Source: DASWZN01 sp963841635
GTDB lineage: Bacteria > Acidobacteriota > Terriglobia > Bryobacterales > Bryobacteraceae
Length of the DNA stretch: 64,000 nt
Reading direction: 5' to 3'
Assembly: GCA_963841635.1 (NCBI GenBank)
Contig: CAWJDO010000002.1
Location: 4,216,001-4,280,000 of the forward strand
A program made the position numbers and the translations under genes. Shown here in pieces: positions 7,893 through 16,967 of the stretch. Numbering within the stretch: the stretch's first letter is position 1; every line of letters starts with the position of its first letter. The notes beneath the pieces are model-generated. The model saw only the letters and a list, made by a program, of their open reading frames with translations, had not been told where the DNA came from and did not search any database.

Positions 7893-10814
7893 ATGAATCG
7901 TCTTGGCGTTCTTTTCCTGTCTGCGAGCTCGCTGTTCGCGGGTGATTTTCTGAATGGGCAAGCCGCCCGCGCCGTGATTGGGCAACCCCACTTCACCGCG
8001 CAACTTCCCGGCCCTGCCAGCGCGATCTATCCCGGCAACATGCTGCTGGGGTCCGTCAGCGGACTGGCCTGGTCCCACGGCGTGCTGGTAGTGGCCGACT
8101 CCAGCCCCTTCCGCGTTGGCGCCGATCCGCAGAACAACCGCGTCCTCCTCTACAAGAACCTCTTCGGCCCAGGCGATCCCGCCAGCACCACCGGGCCGAC
8201 GCAATTGCCCGCGGCGACCGCCGAACCGCTCCTCAACACCAACTCGCAGTACTGGTGGTGCCCGGTCTGCGGCGGCCGCGCCGACATCGTGGTGGGGCAA
8301 CCGAATTTCAATGGAACGGGATACGCCGCCGGCCAGAACGGGCTCCGCACGCCCACGGCGGTAGCGACCGACGGGACGCACCTGGCGATCGCCGACACCG
8401 ACAACAACCGGGTCTTGATCTGGAATAGCCTTCCCAACACCAACGGGCAGAACGCGGATCTGGTGCTGGGCCAGCCGGATTTCACCACCGTTGCTCCCAA
8501 CAACGGTACGCCCAACGTTCTGATCCCGGCCGCGAACACCCTGCGCGGCCCGGAAGGCGTGTGGATCCAGGGCAATCAGCTTTTCGTCGCCGACAGCATG
8601 AACAACCGGGTGCTGATCTGGAATAGCTGGCCGACCACGAACGGGCAGGCGGCGAGCGTGGTCCTCGGGCAGCCGGACTTCAGCACGCAGACCCAAGGCG
8701 ACCTCACCAAGGGCACTCCGCCGGCGACGGCTACCAACATGCTCAACCCGGTGTCGGTCACCTCCGATGGCGTCCGGCTCTTCGTGTCCGATCTGGGCCA
8801 GAACCGCGTGTTGATCTGGAACACCATCCCCACCGCGAACCAGGCTGCGGCGAACGTGGCCCTGGGCCAGGTGGACCTGACCACCAGCATTCCGGACCAC
8901 GCGTTCACGTTGGACGCGAACGGCGTCGAGACGCCGGTGATGTGCACGGTGTCGAACGGGAAGGACAGCAACAGTAATCCGACCTACCCACTGATGTGCG
9001 AAACCACGCTCAACCTCCCGCGATACGCTCTTTCGGACGGCACGCGCCTGTTCGTCGCCGATGGCGGCAATGATCGCGTGCTCATCTACACCCCGATCCC
9101 ATCGTCCCAGACCGCCGCCCCCGGCTACCCGGCGAGCGTCGTCATCGGGCAGTCCGATTTCATCACCGACAACACCACCGACAACACCAACGATACCCAG
9201 AACTACACCCGCATATCGTCCGCCGATTCCATCCGCACCCCGGCCGGGCTGGCCTGGGACGGAACCAACCTTTTCGTCAGCGAGGCCTTCAGCCGGCGCG
9301 TTCTGGTGTTCACGACGGCCGCGTCGCCGACGCTGCTTGCGCCGCGCAACGCCGCCAGCATGGAGGTCTTCGCGACCGCCCTGATCAGCATGTCGTCGAC
9401 GCCCAGGGCGGGCGATGTGGTGACGGTCACGATCACCGACACCGCCGGCACTGCCACGTCGTACACGTATACGGTTGTGACCGGCGATACCCTGGGAACC
9501 GTCACGACGGGAGTCGCCAACGCGGTTAACGCCGGCACGGGAGATAAGGACGTGCTCGCCACCGCCGTGCCCGTGAACGGCTCGGTACGGATCCAGGCCC
9601 GAGTCGCGGGCCCCAATGGCAACAACCTTCAGCTGACGGCATCGGCGGCCTCCGGCAACGGGATCACAGTCAGCGCCACCGCCATCACCGGCGGATCGGA
9701 CGCCTCTCACGTAGCGCCGGGCACACTCGTCGCGATCTTCGGACAGAATCTGACCGACGGCGACGTGCTCTCCTCTACCAACGATGGAGTTCATGCACTG
9801 CCCACCAGGCTCGGAACCGCGCCCAAGTCGGTGGAAGCCTTCGCCAACGGCATTCCGATGCCGCTGCTTTACGTCAGTCCGACTCAGATCAACGCCCAGA
9901 TCCCTTTTGAGATCGCGTCGGCGACGAGCATCAGCGTGTATGTTCGCACGACTTACGCAAACGGCACCGTCGCCATCGCCAACCCGGCGGCTCTGCCGGT
10001 GGCGGAAGGGGTTCCCGGCTTCTTTGCCTCTTCCGTGGATCCGACGACCGGCCAGATTTACCAAGACCCGCGGCCGGCAATCGCGGTGCACTACTCCAGC
10101 AGCGCCACTGGCGTCATCGACCTGGAGCTGACAGCCGTCACTCCGGTGGCAGGCGACACGGTTTCCGTCACCATTGGAAGCAATACGTACACGTATACGA
10201 TCCTCGCCACCGACACGACGCTCGACAATGTCCGTGACGGGCTGCTCAATCTGATCAACGGCACGACCAACGGCACGCCCGATCCGATCGTCAGAGCCTA
10301 CGTCGGTGGGCAGTGGGACCGGCTGATCCTCGTTGGCATCGTGCCTGGAACGTCGGCCAACGGCGTGACTTACAGCGGTGCCAGTACCGGGAGCGGATCC
10401 GTCACCTCGAACCCGCTCTCCTCGACGCTCTGCTGCGCCAATACGCGAGGCGCTCCGGTGACCCCGGACAACCCCGCGCGGCCGGGCGAGATCGTGACGT
10501 TGTACGGGACCGGGTTCGGCCTTACCCAGCCGGCCCCGACCGGCGGCTTTGTGACCGGCGTCCCCTATCCGCTGGACGCGGCTCCCCCGAACCAGGCCAA
10601 GGTGGCGGACTTCTTGAACAACTTCGTGTCCGGGACCTTCGGCGGCTCGACCGCCAACATTTTGAATGCAGCCATGCTACCGGGAACCGTTGGGGTTTAC
10701 GAAGTTGACCTGATGCTCGGCTCGGGCCTGACAACCAACCCGCTGGCGGAGGGGAATGTCGCCCAACTGCTCAACATCACCAACATCGTCACGATCCCGG
10801 TGGCGACCCAATAG
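7893..10814 (+). CDS. Secreted NHL-type propeller protein with TIGR03437 domains
   Basis: 973 residues with an N-terminal signal peptide (MNRLGVLFLSASSLFAGDF). Residues ~20-490 hold at least five repeats of the form I/VxGQPDF...NRVLIWN...P, a six-bladed NHL-like propeller. Residues ~600-720 and ~850-960 carry the TIGR03437 signature (APGTLVAIFGQNLT, YVSPTQINAQIPFE; RPGEIVTLYGTGFGLT). Two copies of a further module with D-x-V-x-V-T-I and YTYT, at ~500-600 and ~745-830, are inserted in or beside these. The family is abundant in Solibacter-like Acidobacteria, is exported, and has no proven role. A TATACT box at 7866-7871 may be its -10 element. Confidence 0.85.
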   Translation: MNRLGVLFLSASSLFAGDFLNGQAARAVIGQPHFTAQLPGPASAIYPGNMLLGSVSGLAWSHGVLVVADSSPFRVGADPQNNRVLLYKNLFGPGDPASTTGPTQLPAATAEPLLNTNSQYWWCPVCGGRADIVVGQPNFNGTGYAAGQNGLRTPTAVATDGTHLAIADTDNNRVLIWNSLPNTNGQNADLVLGQPDFTTVAPNNGTPNVLIPAANTLRGPEGVWIQGNQLFVADSMNNRVLIWNSWPTTNGQAASVVLGQPDFSTQTQGDLTKGTPPATATNMLNPVSVTSDGVRLFVSDLGQNRVLIWNTIPTANQAAANVALGQVDLTTSIPDHAFTLDANGVETPVMCTVSNGKDSNSNPTYPLMCETTLNLPRYALSDGTRLFVADGGNDRVLIYTPIPSSQTAAPGYPASVVIGQSDFITDNTTDNTNDTQNYTRISSADSIRTPAGLAWDGTNLFVSEAFSRRVLVFTTAASPTLLAPRNAASMEVFATALISMSSTPRAGDVVTVTITDTAGTATSYTYTVVTGDTLGTVTTGVANAVNAGTGDKDVLATAVPVNGSVRIQARVAGPNGNNLQLTASAASGNGITVSATAITGGSDASHVAPGTLVAIFGQNLTDGDVLSSTNDGVHALPTRLGTAPKSVEAFANGIPMPLLYVSPTQINAQIPFEIASATSISVYVRTTYANGTVAIANPAALPVAEGVPGFFASSVDPTTGQIYQDPRPAIAVHYSSSATGVIDLELTAVTPVAGDTVSVTIGSNTYTYTILATDTTLDNVRDGLLNLINGTTNGTPDPIVRAYVGGQWDRLILVGIVPGTSANGVTYSGASTGSGSVTSNPLSSTLCCANTRGAPVTPDNPARPGEIVTLYGTGFGLTQPAPTGGFVTGVPYPLDAAPPNQAKVADFLNNFVSGTFGGSTANILNAAMLPGTVGVYEVDLMLGSGLTTNPLAEGNVAQLLNITNIVTIPVATQ

Positions 10815-10885
10815 CGTGCACCCCAATAGTGTGCCGCGGCCCGATGGCGCGCCTATGTTAAACTGAGGTTTCCGCTCCCGCTCGT

Positions 10886-10963
10886 GGTGGGTGTAGCTCA
10901 GCTTGGTAGAGCGTCGGATTGTGGTTCCGAACGTCGTGGGTTCGAATCCCATCACCCACCCCA
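10886..10963 (+). tRNA. tRNA-His (anticodon GTG)
   Basis: A full cloverleaf can be drawn. The acceptor stem GTGGGTG pairs with CACCCAC, with the extra G(-1) at 10886 opposite discriminator C73, which is diagnostic of tRNA-His. The anticodon stem TCGGA/TCCGA closes the loop TTGTGGT with anticodon GTG, and the T-arm is GTGGGTTCGAATCCCAT. The CCA end is encoded. It lies 71 bases after the propeller gene. Confidence 0.97.
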
Positions 10964-11026
10964 AACCCTTCAGCTCGGCTCTACGGTCGAGATGGTTTTC
11001 GCGCGGCTCGTCGGCCTCACGCCTTC

Positions 11027-11599
11027 TCAGCGCTTCGACCCCGCCGCCCGCCCGACTTCCGCCGGCAGGTCGATCGAGAACCTCTTCGTAGCCAGCTGCA
11101 TTTTTTCGACGCGAAACTCCAGGCCGGTTTCAGGAGCCTTATCCTCCGTCCAGAAGCATTCGATGGGCCCGTAGACCGCGCGCAGTTCTTCGATGGTACA
11201 GGTAGGCAGATACGCCCTCAGCACGCGAGGGTCGTAATAGCGGAATACCATGCGCTTATTGCGTGTATCAAGCACCAATAGAAAGCCCTGGAGGTGGCGT
11301 CTCAACTTGTCCATGCGAGTGTCGGACTTAAGAAACACACCCCAGCTCTTACCCCAAGCCTGCCCAATCAGGCGCCGGCTGTCAGGATCCTCGTACTCGA
11401 GCCGAACCAGATATGGCGCCGCCAGTTCCAGAGCCGGATTGAGTGGACCGTTATACAGGCAGGAGTGCTCGAGCCGGCAGTCCAGGAGCAGCGGGAAGAC
11501 TCGCCGATCGCGCGCCGCATCGACGATCATCCAAACATCACGCCTGGGGCCTGGAGGCCAGAGGCGAGACTCGATCTGCTTTAGCCACGAAGTCGTCAT
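11027..11599 (-). CDS. DUF4123 domain protein (type VI secretion effector-adaptor family)
   Basis: 190 residues. The pattern is classic DUF4123: WMIVDAARDRRVFPLL, LYNGPL, ELAAPYLVRLE, GQAWGKSWGVFL, LRRHLQGFLLVLD, FRYYDPRVLRAYLPTCT and a final YGPIECFW. Proteins of this family act as adaptors that load specific effectors onto VgrG spikes. The ATG at 11599 is preferred over an upstream TTG. It is read with the 152-residue gene directly upstream (40-base gap). No VgrG, Hcp or sheath gene is in the window, so an orphan effector module is likely. Confidence 0.85.
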   Translation of the reverse strand: MTTSWLKQIESRLWPPGPRRDVWMIVDAARDRRVFPLLLDCRLEHSCLYNGPLNPALELAAPYLVRLEYEDPDSRRLIGQAWGKSWGVFLKSDTRMDKLRRHLQGFLLVLDTRNKRMVFRYYDPRVLRAYLPTCTIEELRAVYGPIECFWTEDKAPETGLEFRVEKMQLATKRFSIDLPAEVGRAAGSKR

Positions 11600-11639
11600 C
11601 GTGAAACCCAAGCGGCGACCGCCGCCCTCACGCTTCCTC

Positions 11640-12098
11640 TCACATTGGACAGAATGGGGCTCCGCCAGCCGCCGCCGCGGTCAGCACCGCAGCCTGAGAT
11701 GCGAGATCGCCGAAAAACGTCGGCTGCTCAACCTCCGGAGCGGCGGAGGAGCGTCTGGCTGGCGTAGCCACGGTCATCGGGACGGATGCTTCAGGCGGTT
11801 TTGAGTCTCCCGAACCCCACGCATGAGTTTCGGTTTGAATCACAATGATGTGCTCGGACCGCAGCCGCAGCGCCGCTTCCTCAAGCACCTGCTGATCTGT
11901 CAACCGGTGGCAGTCGGTAGTGTAGGGATGACCCAGCAGGCTCCTCACGCCGGAGGCTAAGTCCGTTCTTCGGGATCGCAGCCCGAGCAGCCAGGAAAGA
12001 GCCCCGTCCCTGGTCCAGAACCTGAGCACGTCTCCGGCTTTCAGCCGGTCGCGCGACCAGCGGAATTCGTAGATCCTAAGACCGTCGTAGACAATCAC
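11640..12098 (-). CDS. Hypothetical protein of the DUF4123 module
   Basis: 152 residues, GTG start at 12098. The N-terminal half is compact and charged (VIVYDGLRIYEFRWSRDRL). The C-terminal ~50 residues are Ala/Pro/Ser-rich and end in a hydrophobic alanine stretch with GGAPFCPM, a cysteine-containing tail like those on other T6SS-linked small proteins. No known catalytic motif. It precedes the DUF4123 gene in the same direction, so the two are probably co-transcribed. Its own upstream region is the 95-bp tandem repeat array. Confidence 0.6.
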   Translation of the reverse strand: MIVYDGLRIYEFRWSRDRLKAGDVLRFWTRDGALSWLLGLRSRRTDLASGVRSLLGHPYTTDCHRLTDQQVLEEAALRLRSEHIIVIQTETHAWGSGDSKPPEASVPMTVATPARRSSAAPEVEQPTFFGDLASQAAVLTAAAAGGAPFCPM

Positions 12099-12122
12099 CC
12101 TGAGCCCCGAACTAACCGTCAG

Positions 12123-12616
12123 TGAATTGGCGGCAAACCCGGGACTGGCTCGAATTTCGCCGCCCTTGCGAAATTCGTGCCTGTCCCACCGCTGGTCTTC
12201 TGTCAGTCATACTGCTCGGAATTGGCGGCAAACCCGGGACTGGCTCGAATTTCGCCGCCCTTGCGAAATCCGTGCCTGTCCCACGCCTGGTCTTCTGTCA
12301 TTCATACTGCTCGGAACTGGCGGCAAACCGGGGACTGGCTCGAATTTCGCCGCACTTGCGAAATTCGTGCCTGTCCCACCCCTGCTCTTCTGTCGGTCAT
12401 ACTGCTCGGAACTGGCGGCAAACCCGGGACTGGCTCGAATTTCGCCGCCCTTGCGAAATTCGTGCCTGTCCCACCCCCGCTCTTCTGTCAGTCATACTCC
12501 TCGGAACTGGCGGCAAACCCGGGACTGGCTCGAATTTCGCCGCACTTGCGAAATTCGTGCCTGTCCCACCCCTGCTCTTCTGTCAGTCATACTGCTCGAA
12601 ACCTGCGACGCACTCC
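12123..12616. repeat. Five tandem 95-bp P1 palindrome units plus right end
   Basis: Units start at 12123, 12218, 12313, 12408 and 12503, exactly 95 bp apart and only a few bases different from each other. Each carries the inverted repeat GGGACTGGCTCGAATTTCGC / GCGAAATTCGTGCCTGTCCC with a 7-base loop. After the last unit follows a P1 right end (TGCGACGCAC, 12603-12612); no left end is present. Because 95 is not a multiple of 3, the array is open in all three forward frames and produces false ORFs. Confidence 0.95.
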
Positions 12617-12808
12617 ACTACCGGATAATCATGCCCGAATTTACAGACACAACGAGCCCCGGAGTCGGATGGGGTTCCCAGTCATGTTACACAGCATATC
12701 ATGAGCAACCCGCGCGGGACGTTGCGGAACACCAAACACGTCCGGAATTCCGCGCTCCAGCATCGGAATGACATGTTAAACTAACAGCATCCGAGGGACT
12801 TAGTTCAG
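12617..12808. other. Non-coding gap before 12809
   Basis: No gene seen. Together with the 95-bp array it separates the divergent halves of the DUF4123 module. A TTAAACT sequence at 12776-12782 resembles the -10-like sequence in front of the tRNA gene and could serve the gene at 12809. Confidence 0.4.
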
Positions 12809-13192
12809 ATGCTGATCATCAGAGACCAGCAGTTGCAGGCGCTCGCTCTGGAGACTTTCGAACCGTGGATGGTCGGACACCTCGAGGAGTTCTTCCCCGA
12901 GGACATCGCCGGTCTCGGACCAAAAACGATGAGCGCGCGGATTCGTGTGGCGGTGAAGCAGGCGCGCCAGTACGGATTCGTGGAAGATTCTCAGCTCTGC
13001 CGATATGTCGACCTGACCTTCATTCTCGGGCCTGCCTTCGATCAGGATCCGGACTTGCCGTGGGCGGCCGAGATCCTCGCCGATCGCCGGGTCACCGACC
13101 CCGAGATGCGTATGGGCCTCCTGTTCGGGGCCGCGCAGGACCACGTCGCGCGCACCGAGGAGACCGCCTCAGGCGACGAGGCCCGGGCGTGA
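12809..13192 (+). CDS. Small hypothetical protein associated with T6SS/DUF4123 loci
   Basis: 127 residues with no signal peptide. The pattern MLIIRDQQLQAL, then YGFVEDSQLCRYVDLTFILG, DPDLPWAAEILAD and a helix ending in MGLLFGAAQDHVA, is a recurring small protein found next to DUF4123 and PAAR/VgrG genes. I recognise it only by that context. Its stop overlaps the GTG of the 915-residue protein (GTGA), implying coupled translation. It may be a chaperone or adaptor for that protein. Confidence 0.7.
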   Translation: MLIIRDQQLQALALETFEPWMVGHLEEFFPEDIAGLGPKTMSARIRVAVKQARQYGFVEDSQLCRYVDLTFILGPAFDQDPDLPWAAEILADRRVTDPEMRMGLLFGAAQDHVARTEETASGDEARA

Positions 13193-15936
13193 GCAAGACG
13201 GACAAAATGGGGGCGGCGGCCGAGGCTGCCAAGGCAGGTCCCCCCGCAAAGCCGGACTGTGCGAAGAAAGAGGTCGGCCCCCTCGTCAAGATCGCCGACC
13301 CCAAGATCGTGCTGGTCAAGAAGGCCTATCAGACCGACCCGCATCGCATTCAGGTTACTCTCAGCACCGACTGCACCTTCACCGGAACGGGGTCACTTAC
13401 TTCGGCACAGGCCGGCCAGATCCGTTTGTTCGATAGCGAACGCAAGGGCAAGCCTCTGGCCTTGCCCCTGGCACTGACTGGCGCCGAGTTGACCCGCGGA
13501 CGCGTGGTCTATGTCGAGGGTCAAAGCGCCAGCGGCCTGATGAACGATACAACGCTGACTCTGACCATAACCGGCGGGGATAAGACCATCGTCAGGAACC
13601 CGGCCACGGATAAGCTGACGCGCGTGGAGCTGAAACTTGACCTATGTCAGTACAAGCCCAAGCCGGGTGGCGCGGACCCGGCTCCGTTGAGCGACGGCGA
13701 CAAGATTGCTATCGGCCGGAATTTGCACGAGCAGGACGTTAAGCGCCTGCTGGCAGGCCGGTGTCTGCTCATCGTTCGAAAGGCCAAGCCGGTCGCGTAC
13801 ACCGGAAGCGTCGTCCTGGTTGCCACGAATACGCGCGGACAGGTACGAACATTTGCCTATGCCCAGGAGGTGCCCGCCACGGGCGAGGCTCCCGCCACGG
13901 CAAGTCCGCTCAGCACTAAGAACACCGACATTCCCGCGGCCGGCCTGAAGTTGTGGGTGGAAGGAGCCAAGGTTAGTGCCGCGGTTCGCGATACGGGTTT
14001 CACAGTCGAGATCAGCGACCTTCCGCGCCGGGAGGGCGACCGGGTCAAGATTACCGTAGCCCAGACACGTGTCGATGTCTGCCAAAGCAGGGCGAAGGCA
14101 ACGGATACGCCGGCGCCGATCGCGGACGGCAAGAAGATGAACCCGGGCCGTTTTGTCCATCTCCAGGATTCCGGCAACCACCATGGGAGGGCTAGGTCGG
14201 TGGTCGACAGAGTAAAACCCGCCGATTTCAACGGGAAGCTCGAAGTCACCGTGTGGGACGCGACGGCCAAGAGCAGCGCTGGTCCGCGGCTCCAGCTATT
14301 CGCTGCGGAAACAGGCGGCGCGGCGCTGGCCAATCCAGATCCGATCGCCTTCCCCGCCGGGTTTCCCGCCAAGGGGGCTGCGGAGGTTTGGGCGCAGGGG
14401 TTCAAGCTCAGTCCCGCCTTGCGTGACACGGAACTGCGGCTCAAGGTGTCGGACTCCGAAGGCTGGGCCGACCAGGCAGCCCTCACCGTGTGCGAGTTCT
14501 CGGTGCTGAAGGCGGACGTCCCCTCGACACCGGCAGTCACCAACCGGGCGGGCAATTCTCCGGTCAACCGCCATGAGTGGAAGATCGCCGATCCCTCGAC
14601 CGCGGCGAAGGATTTCACCGAGGACTACGCCACCAACAAGCCCTTCGTGCTGATCGAGAATTCCGTGAAGGCATCGGATCAGATCAAGTTATCGGTCAAG
14701 GTCAAACCGGCGGGAGTTCCCGTCCGATGGGCGGTCATTCGCGACCGCCGTCCCTCCCCCGATGGCGACCACAAAGACATCATCAGCCTGTCGGGAAACA
14801 AAGAGGCGCCGACGCTCGGCAGCAAGGCGGAGGGACTGACGAACACCCTGATCGCCGACGCGGTGGGCAGTTTCCACATATGCCCCTATGTGGACTGCAA
14901 TGGCGACAACAACCTCGACTACATGGCCAAGGACGGCAAGCGGATCGATCGCGAACCGTTCATCATGATGAACCTGGTGCTGGTGCGGGTGCAGGGGGTG
15001 AAGAACGATAGCGTCGGGCAGAAGGCCAACTGCAACATATTTCCAGCAGCCGCGCAGACCGCGGCGAATTTCGGCGGGTTTTCGACCTCCGGGGGTTCGC
15101 CCTGGACCGGAGCAAACAGCGGCTGGCACGCCGACGCGACCGTAGATGTCATCGGCGGCGGACAGGACGGAAAGCGAGGGCTGGACCATGTCTTCGGAGG
15201 CTGGATCCAGCATATTTACCTGAACGGCATTCGGGCGGTTTACACCATACCGCCGCCAGCACCACCGCCACCCCTCCCGGCCACGCAAAGAAGCCACCAG
15301 TACGCGTTCGTCTCTAATCTGCCGGACGGCACCCACCCCGGTCAGTACCACTACATCGGAGCCGCGGAGGCGCCCGTGAACGCAGGCGACGCAGCCATGT
15401 GCCGCAAAACCGCGCCGACGCTGGACGCCCACGTCATCCTCGACGTTTCCAACTTCGGACATGAGGGGACCGGCGGGAACACTGCTGTTGGCACCAACCG
15501 GACACAGGGCGGCGTAATTCCCGCCCCCACCGCACGGCCGCTCGGCGAACGCTGGCAGCGGGAAATGGAGGACGCACCAGGCATCGGTTGCCGCACGGTC
15601 CATATCAGCGCGGGCGGCGCTCTGGCGAGTTTCCGGTTCCACCTGGGTTTCCGCACCGACCTGTGCTTCTGGACCAGCACGGACAAGGTCGCCACCCCGT
15701 CGGCAACGGCCGTTGCCAATCGTCTGTACTCATCTGTGTACAAGTGCACCTGGGTCCCGGACTTCGCGATTTCGTTCAATGCGGCAGGCGCGGGCAACAT
15801 TACCACGGCCCCGAGAATCGATATAACCAAGGCCCCGTCGGCGGCGAACGGGCGCGCGGTGCCGGTGGACGGATTCGGCCTGGAAGCGCGTTTTCCGTTT
15901 GCCCTGGCCTGGTATGCGGTGGACGCTCGAACTTAG
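13189..15936 (+). CDS. Large candidate T6SS cargo/effector protein with three N-terminal Ig-like repeats
   Basis: 915 residues, GTG start at 13189 overlapping the upstream stop. Residues ~35-155, ~190-310 and ~345-455 are three related beta-rich units sharing L-W/V-x-x-E/Q-G, S-x-x-x-x-D-T and L-x-V/I-x-C-x-x patterns. The remaining ~450 residues carry many aromatic and Cys residues (HICPYVDCNGDNN, DHVFGGWIQHIYLNG, a proline-rich PPPAPPPPLP linker, AMCRKTAPTL). No signal peptide, consistent with delivery by a contractile system rather than Sec. No catalytic motif recognised. Candidate effector by context only. Confidence 0.7.
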   Translation: MSKTDKMGAAAEAAKAGPPAKPDCAKKEVGPLVKIADPKIVLVKKAYQTDPHRIQVTLSTDCTFTGTGSLTSAQAGQIRLFDSERKGKPLALPLALTGAELTRGRVVYVEGQSASGLMNDTTLTLTITGGDKTIVRNPATDKLTRVELKLDLCQYKPKPGGADPAPLSDGDKIAIGRNLHEQDVKRLLAGRCLLIVRKAKPVAYTGSVVLVATNTRGQVRTFAYAQEVPATGEAPATASPLSTKNTDIPAAGLKLWVEGAKVSAAVRDTGFTVEISDLPRREGDRVKITVAQTRVDVCQSRAKATDTPAPIADGKKMNPGRFVHLQDSGNHHGRARSVVDRVKPADFNGKLEVTVWDATAKSSAGPRLQLFAAETGGAALANPDPIAFPAGFPAKGAAEVWAQGFKLSPALRDTELRLKVSDSEGWADQAALTVCEFSVLKADVPSTPAVTNRAGNSPVNRHEWKIADPSTAAKDFTEDYATNKPFVLIENSVKASDQIKLSVKVKPAGVPVRWAVIRDRRPSPDGDHKDIISLSGNKEAPTLGSKAEGLTNTLIADAVGSFHICPYVDCNGDNNLDYMAKDGKRIDREPFIMMNLVLVRVQGVKNDSVGQKANCNIFPAAAQTAANFGGFSTSGGSPWTGANSGWHADATVDVIGGGQDGKRGLDHVFGGWIQHIYLNGIRAVYTIPPPAPPPPLPATQRSHQYAFVSNLPDGTHPGQYHYIGAAEAPVNAGDAAMCRKTAPTLDAHVILDVSNFGHEGTGGNTAVGTNRTQGGVIPAPTARPLGERWQREMEDAPGIGCRTVHISAGGALASFRFHLGFRTDLCFWTSTDKVATPSATAVANRLYSSVYKCTWVPDFAISFNAAGAGNITTAPRIDITKAPSAANGRAVPVDGFGLEARFPFALAWYAVDART

Positions 15937-15956
15937 GATAATTGGGAGCAACGCCC

Positions 15957-16964
15957 ATGTGCCGGCCAGGACTGATGGCGGTTTTTCTTGCGCTTGCCGC
16001 CAGCCTGCTGGCGTGCTCCGCCCACGTTGACGGCTCAAAAGCGCATCGTGGAGGTCACGCCGTGACACCGACTGCCCAACCCGGTTCCAAGTCGATCGTG
16101 CTGCGCTCGACTCACGTCCTTCTGATCCACGTGACTTCCGCGAACGCGGGTCCGTGGGCTCCCACGCCAGAGGGACTGAAGTCCAGGAAGGTCGACTTGT
16201 CTGTGCGGGTGGCCGAGGTCCTGCGCGGCAAGCTGGATCCCCCGGCCGCCGGGCCGGTGAACCTCTCCATCACTCAATACGACTACCCCGGTGAGTTGAT
16301 GATGCAGCCCCTGCCCGGCTCGTGGCCCCGCGGCGACCTGCTGCCCGGAACCTCGCTGGTGGTCTTCGCCCAGACCCCGGAACTGCGTGCGGAACGCGTT
16401 CTGGTGGAACCCGCCTGCACCCAGGTGATGCCCGCCGAGCCCGTACTGGCAGGCCTGCGGATCGCTGCCCAAGCTGAGGCAGGCGACCTCCCGCTGCCTC
16501 GCACGCTGGCACTGGCGGTGCCGGAGGCGGCCCACCTGGATCCTGTCTTCGCCGACTTCCTCTGGGGCAAGTACGGCGATGCAGCCATGGCGTCCCAATC
16601 TGAATTCGATTCCCTCGAGGATTTTACCGAGCGGCCCGGGCTTGACGTCCGGACCAGGCAGGCGCTCTTGAAGGACGGGTACGACCTGGTGGGACTCTAT
16701 GGCGACTCGACGCCGGAACGCGCGCGCCGCCTGGCGCTGGCCATGTTCCATGTGCTGCTGATGGACGAGGCCGCCGATCTCCGCGACAACCTGATTGGCA
16801 CTTACCTGCCGAATCTGCTCGGCATCACCAGCGAGTTGCCCCATCAGGAGGCATCCAAGGTGTTCCAAGGTCATGCAGCAGAGCGTAGCGCCCTGGAGGC
16901 TTTCCTGCACCGCCAAACGGATGCCGATGCAACACCGCTCCTGACCTGGATCAACGCCAGGTAG
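15957..16964 (+). CDS. Putative lipoprotein of the DUF4123 module
   Basis: 335 residues. The ATG at 15957 has GGGAG 9 bases upstream and begins a lipoprotein-type signal (LMAVFLALAASLLAC, lipobox LLAC). The protein is otherwise unrecognised: an N-terminal beta-rich part with VDLSVRVAEVLRGKL, then helices with a HEAT-like look (ARRLALAMFHVLLM). It follows the 915-residue gene by 20 bases and is likely the last gene of that operon. An outer-envelope lipoprotein beside a candidate effector could be an immunity protein. That is speculation. Confidence 0.65.
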   Translation: MCRPGLMAVFLALAASLLACSAHVDGSKAHRGGHAVTPTAQPGSKSIVLRSTHVLLIHVTSANAGPWAPTPEGLKSRKVDLSVRVAEVLRGKLDPPAAGPVNLSITQYDYPGELMMQPLPGSWPRGDLLPGTSLVVFAQTPELRAERVLVEPACTQVMPAEPVLAGLRIAAQAEAGDLPLPRTLALAVPEAAHLDPVFADFLWGKYGDAAMASQSEFDSLEDFTERPGLDVRTRQALLKDGYDLVGLYGDSTPERARRLALAMFHVLLMDEAADLRDNLIGTYLPNLLGITSELPHQEASKVFQGHAAERSALEAFLHRQTDADATPLLTWINAR

Positions 16965-16967
16965 AGA

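Noticed and set aside
7815..10091. 758-residue minus-strand ORF opposite the propeller gene
   Set aside because: Arg/Gly/Val-rich shadow coding; the plus strand carries a signal peptide, NHL repeats and TIGR03437 domains.
12123..12616. Possible CRISPR array (regular repeats)
   Set aside because: The 95-bp units are directly abutting and nearly identical throughout; there are no unique spacers and no cas genes.
12122..12771. Three overlapping forward ORFs of 168-214 residues rich in a repeated R-D-W-L-E-F-R-R type motif
   Set aside because: They are the 95-bp non-coding array read in each frame; the repeat unit changes frame each copy, and no ribosome binding site is seen.
12865..13188. N-terminal extension of the 915-residue protein
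   Set aside because: It lies entirely inside the 127-residue gene in another frame; the GTGA overlap at 13189 gives the natural start.
11027..16964. Complete type VI secretion system
   Set aside because: No sheath, Hcp, VgrG, TssM or ClpV genes; only adaptor and cargo-type genes are seen.
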